NCBI RefSeq assembly: GCF_004343585.1 | Contig: NZ_SLYW01000011.1 | Location: 62,001 to 126,000 of the forward strand | Length of the DNA stretch: 64,000 bases | Direction of reading: 5' to 3' | From: Neorhizobium sp. JUb45 | GTDB lineage: Bacteria > Pseudomonadota > Alphaproteobacteria > Rhizobiales > Rhizobiaceae | In this document: one piece after another, positions 42,004 to 50,014 of the stretch | Position numbering within the stretch: position 1 is the stretch's first letter | Layout of the letters: each line of letters starts with the position of its first letter | The notes under the pieces: generated by a model | The model's input: the letters and a program-made list of their open reading frames with translations, nothing else | Told to the model about the DNA's origin: nothing | The model's database searches: none | Program-made: the position numbers and the translations under genes

Positions 42004-43737
42004 CTAATCCGCCTTTGCATCGCTTAGGGTTGCGAAGGGATGCGTGGCGCTGCCGGCGTCGTATGAGGATGCCGGCAGGCCTACGGCGAGATCCCGCAAA
42101 ACCTCGCTGCGGGGCCCCTGCGCTTGAACAATACCATCGCGCAAGACGATCAGCGTGTCGGCCGTTCGCAAGGCACTCGGCTGGTGAGCGACGATCAGGA
42201 TAGTCTTTCCAAGCCGCTTGAGTTCCAGAAGTGCCTTGCGGAGAGCCTCTTCGCCCTGCCCGTCGAGATTGGAATTCGGCTCGTCCAGCACGATCAGAGC
42301 CGGATTACCATAAAGGGCACGGGCAAGTGCTATCCGCTGCCTTTGACCTCCGGACAGTCTGTGCCCGTGCAGGCCGACATCGGTTTCGTATCCGTCCGGC
42401 AGCCGCAGGATCATCTCATGCACGTCAGCCATCTGCGCGGCGCGCATCACCGCTTGTGGATCCCCCTGCCCCATGCGCGCGATATTGTCCGCGATCGTGC
42501 CTGCGAACAGTTTCGGTTCCTGCGGCAGATAGCCGATGTGCTGGCCAAGTTCGTCGGGGTCCCAGGATGCAACGTCGGCGCCGTCCAGGCGAACGTGCCC
42601 ACTCGTCGCCGTCCAGGCGCCAACGATCAGTCTGCACAGTGTCGATTTTCCGGAGCCGGAAGTTCCGATCAGACCACAGGTTGTCCCGACCTCCACCACA
42701 AAATCCACACGACGGAGAACCGGCTCGATTGCCCCGTGCGTAACATGGCGCACGGCCTCCACAGTGAGGCGCCCCTTCGGCACAGGCAGCTGCGTCCTCT
42801 TTCTCTCCTCCGGCACCGCTTCGAACAGCGCGGTAAGGTTGCGCCGTGCCTTGCAGGCAGAAACCCAATGCCGCCATGCGCCGAGCGCCCGTTCCACCGG
42901 AGAAAGCGCACGCCCGAGAAGAATGGAAGCGGCGATCATTCCGCCGGATGTCAGTTCGCCCGCCAGAACCAGATAGGCGCCGACGCACATGATCAGGATT
43001 TGCAATGCCATCCGCAGGGTTTTGGTCACGGCGGAAATTCGCTCGGTGATTTCCTGGGCGCCATGCGAACTGGCGTGAACCTGCTGCTGCATCCTCCGCC
43101 AGCGCTGAAGCATGTTCGAGATCATACCCAACGGCCTGACGATCTCGGCCTGTTCGACGATTTCCAGCGCCTGCTGCTGCAGGAAACGTTGCTCGCCTGC
43201 CGCACGCACGGATTTCTGGCGTGTCAGTATTTCGTTGAGGATGGCAAGCCCGAGCAGCAATGCCGCCCCCGCCAGCGTCAACGCCCCCAGCATCGGGTGC
43301 ATGAGCCAAAGGATGGCGATGAAAAATGGCATCCAAGGCGCATCGAGAAAGGCCAGCATTGCTTCGCCGCCGATAAACGCACGCAGGTCCGCCAAGTCGG
43401 CAGTACTGGCCTCGCTCTTGAAACCCGCCAGCTTCGCATGGACACAACGGCCGATCACGGTCGTCGCAAGGCGCTCCTCCATCCATGCTCCGGCCAAGGC
43501 CAGCATCCTGCGGCGGGCATGGTCGATCAGTCCCATCGCGAGCAGGCCGGCGATGGCGGCGACGGTCAGCCACAGCAGCGTGTCATGCGAGCCCGTCGAC
43601 AGGATGCGATCGAAAACCTGCATCATGTAGATGCTGCTGATCAGCGCCAGGAGGTTGGAGGCGGTGCTGAATACCATCAGCGATAGCGTTTGCGCCTTTA
43701 GCCCCTGCATGCATTTGGAATAAGCAGTGACAGTCAT
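42004..43737 (-). CDS. Type I secretion ABC exporter (PrsD/PrtD family)
   Basis: A 577-residue half-transporter. The membrane domain (about 1-310) contains 'SLMVFSTASNLLALISSIYMMQVFDRIL', split over helix 1, typical of PrtD/PrsD. The ATPase has Walker A 'GTSGSGKST' (about 359), Q-loop 'GYLPQEPKLF', signature 'LSGGQRQRIALARAL' (about 461), Walker B 'LIVLDEPNSNLD' and the H-loop 'VAHQPS'. It powers export of the giant malectin protein. ATG 43737 overlaps the stop of the Wzy-like gene (ATGA); the frame to 43920 lies in that gene and is not coding. There is no peptidase C39-like domain, consistent with C-terminal secretion signals. Confidence 0.93.
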   Translation of the reverse strand: MTVTAYSKCMQGLKAQTLSLMVFSTASNLLALISSIYMMQVFDRILSTGSHDTLLWLTVAAIAGLLAMGLIDHARRRMLALAGAWMEERLATTVIGRCVHAKLAGFKSEASTADLADLRAFIGGEAMLAFLDAPWMPFFIAILWLMHPMLGALTLAGAALLLGLAILNEILTRQKSVRAAGEQRFLQQQALEIVEQAEIVRPLGMISNMLQRWRRMQQQVHASSHGAQEITERISAVTKTLRMALQILIMCVGAYLVLAGELTSGGMIAASILLGRALSPVERALGAWRHWVSACKARRNLTALFEAVPEERKRTQLPVPKGRLTVEAVRHVTHGAIEPVLRRVDFVVEVGTTCGLIGTSGSGKSTLCRLIVGAWTATSGHVRLDGADVASWDPDELGQHIGYLPQEPKLFAGTIADNIARMGQGDPQAVMRAAQMADVHEMILRLPDGYETDVGLHGHRLSGGQRQRIALARALYGNPALIVLDEPNSNLDGQGEEALRKALLELKRLGKTILIVAHQPSALRTADTLIVLRDGIVQAQGPRSEVLRDLAVGLPASSYDAGSATHPFATLSDAKAD

Positions 43738-45065
43738 GTGCCGGTCGCTTTCCCGGTGAACGGCGGCGGCGTCATGCGTCTGCGCGCAGCATCCAACGTT
43801 GCTCGCCTGGAGGAAGCGGTCGGGCCAGCTTTGCCAGCCTGCTCCTGTCCGCTGATCAGCAGGATCAGTGTCATCAGGATAGAAAGCTTGCCGCCGTAAA
43901 TGACGCTCATCAGGCTGCAAGATACCCCATAGATCGCCATGAACAGCGTGTATGAGATCCGCCTGGTGCGGAAAGAGATGGAAAGGCCGCGAGACAGCAG
44001 CGCGATGACAAAACCCAGCATCAGCAGTGAGCCGATATAGCCGGTCTCGAAATAGGTTTGCAGCAGTGAATTGTGCGCGCTGGTGGGTCGATAATGCCCC
44101 CAGAGCCAGTCAAAGGTGGATGACGAAAACGACGCGAAGCCGTAACCCGTCCAGCCCTGCAGGTCGGCCGCAGACCACGTCTCCTGCCAGATCTTCAATC
44201 GGCCCGAAAATGTCAGGTCACTTTCGGTCGCAAACACCGCCCTCGATATTTCCTGCCCATACAGATAAATGAGGAAGACACTTGCGCCGATGCCGAAAAT
44301 TGCGGTGTAGCGCAGCCATCGTTGAGGCGCAGCAAACGCGCAACAGGCAGCCAATGTGAGCATGAGCGCCGCCGTCGGCGACCGGGCCTGCGACAGATAC
44401 AATGTTGCAACGATGACAGCGACGCAGCCGCCGAACACCGGCCGTGTGAGCCTGCCTCGCAGCTTCGGAAGATCGCCATTGATGAAGGCAACGACGAGCA
44501 GGCCGACAGCAACTGCCGCAAGCATTCCCAGCCGCAACTGATGTTCAAATACTCCCCGCAGCTCTGCTGCTCCGGTCGATGAAAATGGCTGTATGGCGAA
44601 GTCGGCATCAAAAAGGTAAGCGGCGACGGAGAAGGTTGATATGATCGCGGCAACCACAAAAACGATATGCAGCGTATTCGTCAGCGGCGGCTGCCTGAGG
44701 ACAAGCAGCGAGGCCCATACAATCGTGGCCAAGCCAACCTGGAAGATGGTTTCCACTGGGGCTGGCGAATAAAGGACGGAAAAGGCGGCCCACAGCAGAT
44801 AAAGGATCATCCAGTAATCCGCCGCAGTAAGCACAAAGCGGGCTTCGAGACGCCACAGGCCTGTCCTGAACACCAAAAGGCATATGACGGCAAACACGAT
44901 GTTGCCAAGTTTTATGCCGACGTCGAATTGGTGGATTTCAAGCAGAAGCGAGGCAATCACGATCGTTGCCGTGCCGCTCATCCATATGCTTGCGCCCGTC
45001 TCGTCTCGGGCAGCTATGGTCGCCGTATCTGCTCTTGCTGCAAGGGGCTGCAATGTCTCGTCCAA
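43734..45065 (-). CDS. Wzy/ExoQ-like polysaccharide polymerase or O-antigen ligase
   Basis: A 443-residue membrane protein with about 11-12 hydrophobic helices. The periplasmic loop 'DLTFSGRLKIWQETW' followed by 'GWTGYGFASF' and 'TSAHNSLLQTYFETGYIG' is the classic O-antigen ligase/ExoQ signature (Arg in SGR, the HNS motif). It should polymerise the cluster 2 repeat units. The start codon at 45065 is TTG with a weak site; ATG 44981 is an alternative. It overlaps the ABC exporter gene by 4 nt, so polymer synthesis and protein export are translationally linked. The Wzc-like gene ends 71 nt upstream. Confidence 0.85.
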   Translation of the reverse strand: MDETLQPLAARADTATIAARDETGASIWMSGTATIVIASLLLEIHQFDVGIKLGNIVFAVICLLVFRTGLWRLEARFVLTAADYWMILYLLWAAFSVLYSPAPVETIFQVGLATIVWASLLVLRQPPLTNTLHIVFVVAAIISTFSVAAYLFDADFAIQPFSSTGAAELRGVFEHQLRLGMLAAVAVGLLVVAFINGDLPKLRGRLTRPVFGGCVAVIVATLYLSQARSPTAALMLTLAACCAFAAPQRWLRYTAIFGIGASVFLIYLYGQEISRAVFATESDLTFSGRLKIWQETWSAADLQGWTGYGFASFSSSTFDWLWGHYRPTSAHNSLLQTYFETGYIGSLLMLGFVIALLSRGLSISFRTRRISYTLFMAIYGVSCSLMSVIYGGKLSILMTLILLISGQEQAGKAGPTASSRRATLDAARRRMTPPPFTGKATGT

Positions 45066-45136
45066 TCTTTAGGCACGCCGATCACCGCGCAGCCTGGAAG
45101 CAGCGGGAGAACGGACGGATTTAAGTTGGTGACCGC

Positions 45137-46678
45137 TTAGAGATTGACGCCGTTGTTCAAGACGGTGCCAGATACCTTTTGTGCCACGTCGTCGATTTCT
45201 CGAAGTTTCTCGCGGATGTTTTCGGCCTCTTCGCCATGACCGACGACCAGCAGAAACACGTCAATCAACGGCGCGCTGGCGCGAACATCCGCATAGGGCG
45301 ATATAGACGGCAGGTCGAAAATGATTGCATCGTATTCGCAGGTTGCCAGTGCCTCGCCAATCAACCGGCTCATTCGAGGCGTCCACATCAGGCCGGATTG
45401 GCTGCTGTATGATGTCGAGATGATTGGAAGTATGCCGAGCCCGTTGCTTTCGAAAATGCAATCACGCAGTGGCGCATCGCCCTTCAGGGCCTGAAGCAAG
45501 CCACCTGTGGCATGTGGCGCAAGCAATCTCGAAACGCTCGGATTATAAGGATTGGCATCGATCAAGAGAACCTTCTCTCCTGATTGAACCATAAGCATCG
45601 CCAACTGCACAGCGACAAGACTTTTACCACTCCCCTGTGCGCAGGACGTTACGCCGATCGTGCGAACCGTCTCACTCGGGTGTGACGACATGACGGCAAG
45701 TCTGCAATGATGGATAACGTGCGACAGCGCCGTGTTTCGGTTTTTGACGATGAACTCGAGGAAATCCCGACCGGATTTTGGGCGGCGCAAGGCGGCAACG
45801 CGGGGCAGGACGCCGTAACAGCTGAGCGGAACCGCGTTAACCAGATCGTCGCGGTTACGGATTCGGTTATTGGTGGCTTCGACCACTAATGCCAATCCCA
45901 TGCCTGAACAGGCGCCGAACAGGAGAAAGGCACCGAAAATCACCTTGTCGCTCAAGCCCGACGCATAAGACGGTGGCTCGGCGCGTGCCAGCACTGACGT
46001 TGATGGACCGGCTTCCTGCACGCGCGGCCTCAACCAGGCGCTGGCAGATCTGGCATAATTCGCGCGCGCTTCTTGCTGCCCCCGCAGATAGACGTCGGCA
46101 ATCGTATTGGCGATGAGGGACGCTTTTTGGGGATCGGCTGAACGAAAGCGGACCTCGATAATATGACTGAGGCCGATCCGATGAACGGATAGGGCTTTCT
46201 GGAAATTGTGAAGCGCCGTACGGCTGGCACTGGACGCCTCGTCGCCGCGAAGAAAGGCGAGACCCGAAAACATTGCAAGCCTGTTTCGCCAGGACGTTCC
46301 TGCCGGAACGAATTCCGGATCATCTGTCAACTTCAGCTGCGTGATGACGGCAAGAGCAGTCGGTTCGGACTTGAGAACCTCAACCTCGCTTTCCACGACA
46401 CCATCCGTGACGGCGGATTCCGAATAGACGGCGTCTTGTTGCCGCAGCTGCATGGTTCGATAGTCGACATTGAACTGTACCAGTGCCGCGTAGCGCGGTG
46501 GCATCAGGATTGCCACCGCAATGCCAGCCGCTGCTGACAGCATGATGCAAATCAGGACGAGTTTCCAATGCTGCCTAATGATCTGCAGTTCCCGCGCAAA
46601 TATTGGGGCAACTGGCGTCTGACCCAACAGCATTTCGTTCTGATATACCGGTCTGGCGGCGTAGTCTCTCTTGAGCAT
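45137..46678 (-). CDS. Short Wzc/ExoP-like co-polymerase with intact P-loop
   Basis: A 513-residue inner-membrane protein. TM1 is near 37-58 and is followed by a compact Wzz region. TM2 (about 240-262) follows almost at once, so the usual periplasmic coiled coil of roughly 200 residues is missing. The cytoplasmic domain has Walker A 'SCAQGSGKS' (about 344), Walker A' 'VLLIDANPYNPS' and Walker B 'AIIFDLPS', so ATP binding is likely. The C-terminus 'SGTVLNNGVNL' carries no tyrosine cluster, so autophosphorylation of the Wzc type is doubtful. It regulates chain length with the Wzy-like gene downstream. ATG 46678 is preferred over the longer frame. A 183-nt AT-rich gap separates it from the rightward glycosyltransferase. 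Confidence 0.85.
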   Translation of the reverse strand: MLKRDYAARPVYQNEMLLGQTPVAPIFARELQIIRQHWKLVLICIMLSAAAGIAVAILMPPRYAALVQFNVDYRTMQLRQQDAVYSESAVTDGVVESEVEVLKSEPTALAVITQLKLTDDPEFVPAGTSWRNRLAMFSGLAFLRGDEASSASRTALHNFQKALSVHRIGLSHIIEVRFRSADPQKASLIANTIADVYLRGQQEARANYARSASAWLRPRVQEAGPSTSVLARAEPPSYASGLSDKVIFGAFLLFGACSGMGLALVVEATNNRIRNRDDLVNAVPLSCYGVLPRVAALRRPKSGRDFLEFIVKNRNTALSHVIHHCRLAVMSSHPSETVRTIGVTSCAQGSGKSLVAVQLAMLMVQSGEKVLLIDANPYNPSVSRLLAPHATGGLLQALKGDAPLRDCIFESNGLGILPIISTSYSSQSGLMWTPRMSRLIGEALATCEYDAIIFDLPSISPYADVRASAPLIDVFLLVVGHGEEAENIREKLREIDDVAQKVSGTVLNNGVNL

Positions 46679-46861
46679 AGCACATCCAACTCTGCCTCTG
46701 GGGCCTGGTGATGGAAGGGGGCTGACAGCAGCTTCGCTATGCAATCCATTGCAGATTTTAAATCTTTGTTAAGTACACAAATAGGACTAGAACCTATTGG
46801 TTTATTGCCAAAAGCAAATATAGGGCCGATAGAAATATATGGAAAATCATAGGCACGTGGC

Positions 46862-47845
46862 ATGGTGCTATCGTGCTATATCCATAATCCATATGGTGTC
46901 GATATGCACGAACAGATCGAGCCTATAAGCGGAAAATGCTCCGTTATACTTATGCCGATAGGCCCCAACAGCTCAATCAACAACATAAAAGACACGATCA
47001 ATAGTATCGCGGCATTTTCAACACAGGGCTCGGTTCTCGTTCTGGTCGACGAGACCCGCAGCGGCCTGAAAAAAACGCAACTGTCCGACAGCATGGCAAT
47101 CAGCATCTGTCGGGCCGAGCCGGCCACAGGATACTCGGTCAGAGGACGCCTCTACACGAACCTGTCAAAAGCCATCACAACCATCATCGAGAACTACGAT
47201 TTTGATGTTCTTCTACGCATGGATGACGATGCGCTGATGATCGGCGAAGGCGCACAAAGCGACGCGGCAAGGGCTTTCTCTCTTGATCCGTCGATCGGCG
47301 CGCTGGGAAGCTTTCGACACACATGCCTCGGACATCGCCGGGATTTCAGGCCAGCAGCGCGGCGCCTGGCGTTTGAGAGTTCATGGCTGGGCATGATGAA
47401 ATCCCCGCGTTTGGCCAGGCGCCTGCGTCAGATACGCAAGATTGCGCAGGCGAACGGTTACGAGCCGGGCGAGCACAGCCTCGGAGCGGCCTGTTTCTAC
47501 AGCCACGCGGCACTTGTTGCCATGCTGGAGGGCGGGCTGCTGGGCTGCAAAGATCTGAGCACGACATCGCTATGTGATGACCAATTGTTTGGCTTGCTGG
47601 TCGTGGCTGCGGGATTTCGTTCGTCAGATTTTGCCGGAGACGGCTACCCTCTGGGTCTGACATGGCAGGGCCTGCCAGCCAGCCCGTCAAGACTGGTCCA
47701 GATGAACAAGAAGATTGTCCATTCCGTCAAAAGCCACAATGGTCGCGACGAGGCGAACTTAAGGGCGGACTTCGCCCGTATGCGCCAGACCAGCATGCTC
47801 GTTGCTAACGCACACGTGAGTCCCGCTCACCAGAGCAACCGATGA
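46862..47845 (+). CDS. GT-A-fold glycosyltransferase-like protein
   Basis: A 327-residue cytosolic protein. An N-terminal Rossmann-like strand 'CSVILMPIGPNSS' and the acidic 'VLLRMDDDALMIG' (DxD-type metal and nucleotide-sugar site, about residue 120) indicate a GT-A glycosyltransferase. 'SLCDDQLFGLLV' could supply the later acidic acceptor motif. No closer family was recognised. It is alone on the plus strand inside cluster 2, divergent from the Wzc-like gene. The ribosome site is weak both for ATG 46862 and for the in-frame ATG 46904; the latter removes an odd leader. Its stop overlaps the start of a small exported protein gene (ATGA). Confidence 0.68.
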   Translation: MVLSCYIHNPYGVDMHEQIEPISGKCSVILMPIGPNSSINNIKDTINSIAAFSTQGSVLVLVDETRSGLKKTQLSDSMAISICRAEPATGYSVRGRLYTNLSKAITTIIENYDFDVLLRMDDDALMIGEGAQSDAARAFSLDPSIGALGSFRHTCLGHRRDFRPAARRLAFESSWLGMMKSPRLARRLRQIRKIAQANGYEPGEHSLGAACFYSHAALVAMLEGGLLGCKDLSTTSLCDDQLFGLLVVAAGFRSSDFAGDGYPLGLTWQGLPASPSRLVQMNKKIVHSVKSHNGRDEANLRADFARMRQTSMLVANAHVSPAHQSNR

Positions 47846-48063
47846 AAGATGAGCTTTCAAAACCAACCGCCATCCGCCCCTTGCAACCAGAAGGTGTCGA
47901 TCGCCGCCTCTTCATTCTGACAGGGGTCTCGATCCTTTTTTCCGCACCTTTGGCCGAGGCGACGGATCCCCGGAACAACCCGCGCCCTGTATCCGCGGGT
48001 TACAACTTCGATGCAAACTGTATTCGGCTAAGCTGGCCACCACCACTGCATACCAGTCTTTAG
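47842..48063 (+). CDS. Small protein with Tat-like signal sequence
   Basis: A 73-residue open frame coupled to the preceding glycosyltransferase by an ATGA overlap. Residues about 20-41 ('DRRLFILTGVSILF' and 'SAPLAEA') look like a twin-arginine-type signal with an AEA cleavage site, leaving a mature tail of about 32 residues without recognisable domain. It could be a small exported peptide or the broken start of a larger Tat-exported glycanase, such as the GH5 gene placed after a glycosyltransferase in cluster 1. No continuation was recognised in the 36 nt before the convergent gene. Confidence 0.45.
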   Translation: MKDELSKPTAIRPLQPEGVDRRLFILTGVSILFSAPLAEATDPRNNPRPVSAGYNFDANCIRLSWPPPLHTSL

Positions 48064-48077
48064 TCAAAACACCGCGG

Positions 48078-48095
48078 AAAAGAGCCAAGGCTTTT
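48078..48095. terminator. Possible bidirectional terminator between convergent genes
   Basis: AAAAGAGCC and GGCTTTT face each other around AA, with two unpaired bases in the left arm, in the 36-nt gap between a rightward and a leftward gene end. The A and T flanks would give a T run in both directions. The stem is short. Confidence 0.4.
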
Positions 48096-48099
48096 GAAG

Positions 48100-48900
48100 T
48101 CAGGCCCGACCGATCACTTTACGGCGCCGGGACCAGATGAGCCTTCGGGCCAGAAGCAGCGGCTCCAGCAGGTAACGCCTGGAATAACGCCGCGGATCAT
48201 TGGCCAGCCTGTAGAACCATTCGAGCCCCAGCCTGCCCCAAAATCTGGGCGGACGCTTTTGTCCACCTGTGAAATATTCGAAAAATGCACCCGAACAGAT
48301 GGCGACACCATAGTTCAATTGGCCGGAGTAAAGTTGAAGAAACTCTTCCTGGCGCGGCATTCCCATCCCCACGATCAAAAGGTCCGGCTTGAAGGCATTG
48401 ACGGCGCTGAGCGTCTCGGAGAGTTTTGACCCTGTCGTCGTGTCCGACATGTCGAAAAACCCATCCCATCCCCTGATCTGAAGCCCCGGAAACTCGCTAC
48501 GAAAATACACGAGCCCCTTTTGGCAGATTTCGGGGGTGGATCCGATATATCCGACCGTCCAGCCTTCGCTTTCACAAAGCGCCAATGCGTCCAATGCCCA
48601 GTCCAGATATGTCAGACGATGGTAAGACTTGGCGCCAATTCCTCGTGCCTTCAACAGCCATACGATCGGCATTCCGTCGATATGCACGAAAGTGTTTTTT
48701 GCGTTGATCAGCGAGGCCATACCGGCCGAGTTTTCGAGGCAATGCAGTGCATGCAGATTAAGGTTGGCGATAATCGTTTTGGATCGTGTCGACAGACGAT
48801 ATTTCAGGAATTCCAGCAAGCTTACTTTGCTGAAGAGATCGACGGGCCATGAAAACAAATGGTGCCGCAAAGGCAAAGCCGGTTGATATTCGATTTCCAT
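48100..48900 (-). CDS. WecG/TagA/CpsF-family glycosyltransferase
   Basis: A 266-residue enzyme of family GT26. It has the family signatures 'IIANLNLHALHCLEN' (N-terminal), 'HIDGMPIVWLLKARG' with the conserved Asp-Gly, 'GYIGSTPEICQKG', 'LLIVGMGMPRQEEF' and the C-terminal 'RPPRFWGRLGLEWFYRLANDPRR', split over two helices. Family members transfer N-acetylmannosamine(-uronic acid) or glucose-type sugars to lipid-linked intermediates at the membrane; the donor here is not determined. The start is ATG 48900, with an AGGGGGG site just upstream; the GTG at 48903 is too close to it. Confidence 0.9.
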   Translation of the reverse strand: MEIEYQPALPLRHHLFSWPVDLFSKVSLLEFLKYRLSTRSKTIIANLNLHALHCLENSAGMASLINAKNTFVHIDGMPIVWLLKARGIGAKSYHRLTYLDWALDALALCESEGWTVGYIGSTPEICQKGLVYFRSEFPGLQIRGWDGFFDMSDTTTGSKLSETLSAVNAFKPDLLIVGMGMPRQEEFLQLYSGQLNYGVAICSGAFFEYFTGGQKRPPRFWGRLGLEWFYRLANDPRRYSRRYLLEPLLLARRLIWSRRRKVIGRA

Positions 48901-48939
48901 CACGCCCCCCTGGGAAAGGTATCGAACCGAGCAAGCCTT

Positions 48940-49740
48940 TTACGACAACAGAATCTCTGACGTGCAACGCCAGGCGGCACCGAAGAAAAGCATGAGCGAT
49001 ATAAATCCGGATCGGATTCCTGCGTTTGTGGCTTCTGTTCTATTCCTCACACCCAATTTCCGCAGAATGTGATGAATATGAATTCGGACTGTGTTCTCCG
49101 AAATTGCCATCTTATTTGCGATGACCTTGTTCTGCATCCCGGTCATCAGGAGGCGTAAAACTTGTTTTTCCCGCTCGGTCAGCGCGAACTCTCTCAAGCT
49201 GCCATTGGTGTAGCCTTCCGGACGAGGGCCGGCCGGTGGAACGTGCGCCACGCGCCCGAAGCCGCTACCATGCACGCCGTTGAGGACCAGAGACGGAAAG
49301 TTTTGATCAAGCTGTGTCCACGGCATGATCTCGCCGCCGGCATTTACCACACACAGAATAGCGGCACAGGTATCCGGGTTTGCGGTCACAGGAATAAAGC
49401 CATGAGGCTTGCCATAACGCGCCTTAAGAAGCACAGCGCTACTGTAAGCTTCACGCTCTTCGCTATCAAACACCGCTACAAAACGTGCGTCCGGAAATTC
49501 TATCTGAAGGTGATTTATCACGGAATCGGCATTATCTATCGACGTCAGGTCAAGTATTATTAGAAGATGCCGCGAATTTACTTCGCTTTTTCTTGGAAGA
49601 TAATTCGAGTCTACCTTAGTCAGGGATCCGCATCCCTGGAACAAATCCATCAATGTTTTTGTCTTTTTGGCATCGCCGCGCAGGCCACTGCCAACCAGCA
49701 GTGACCATTTGGAGCTTTCAGCTGTTGAATCACACAACAT
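48940..49740 (-). CDS. LuxR-type transcriptional regulator with atypical receiver
   Basis: A 266-residue regulator. The N-terminal part resembles a receiver fold: 'LIILDLTSID' could hold the phospho-Asp, but the acidic pair after strand 1 is absent ('WSLLVGSGLRGDAKK'). The C-terminal HTH_LUXR domain is clear: 'LTEREKQVLRLLMTGMQNK' and 'ISENTVRIHIHHILRKLGV', followed by a hydrophobic tail. It probably regulates exopolysaccharide genes of this cluster without classical phosphorylation. ATG 49740 has a textbook GGAGGGAAT site, better than ATG 49761. The 274-nt AT-rich stretch upstream (49741-50014) presumably carries its promoter. Confidence 0.85.
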   Translation of the reverse strand: MLCDSTAESSKWSLLVGSGLRGDAKKTKTLMDLFQGCGSLTKVDSNYLPRKSEVNSRHLLIILDLTSIDNADSVINHLQIEFPDARFVAVFDSEEREAYSSAVLLKARYGKPHGFIPVTANPDTCAAILCVVNAGGEIMPWTQLDQNFPSLVLNGVHGSGFGRVAHVPPAGPRPEGYTNGSLREFALTEREKQVLRLLMTGMQNKVIANKMAISENTVRIHIHHILRKLGVRNRTEATNAGIRSGFISLMLFFGAAWRCTSEILLS

Positions 49741-50014
49741 ATTCCCTCCATATCTCATCAATCTTCGTTAAAGGCCGATCTATGATTTAATGGGATATAT
49801 TTAGCTTAAAAAAGCTAGATATCTACATATGATCAATTCGGACGACCATCAGTTTAAAATACAATACAGCTTTTCATTGTACATGATACACTTAATATAA
49901 AAATCATTAATACATTAAATTCTATCTAGTAAATTTGGACTATTTAATTAGTAATTGCGAATATAAGGGCAGCAATCGGGACGCACTCGAAAGAAAACCG
50001 AGTACAAGTCACGA

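Noticed and set aside
42124..43686. 520-codon plus-strand open frame
   Set aside because: Antisense of the ABC exporter gene, whose Walker A, signature and Walker B motifs prove the minus strand is coding.
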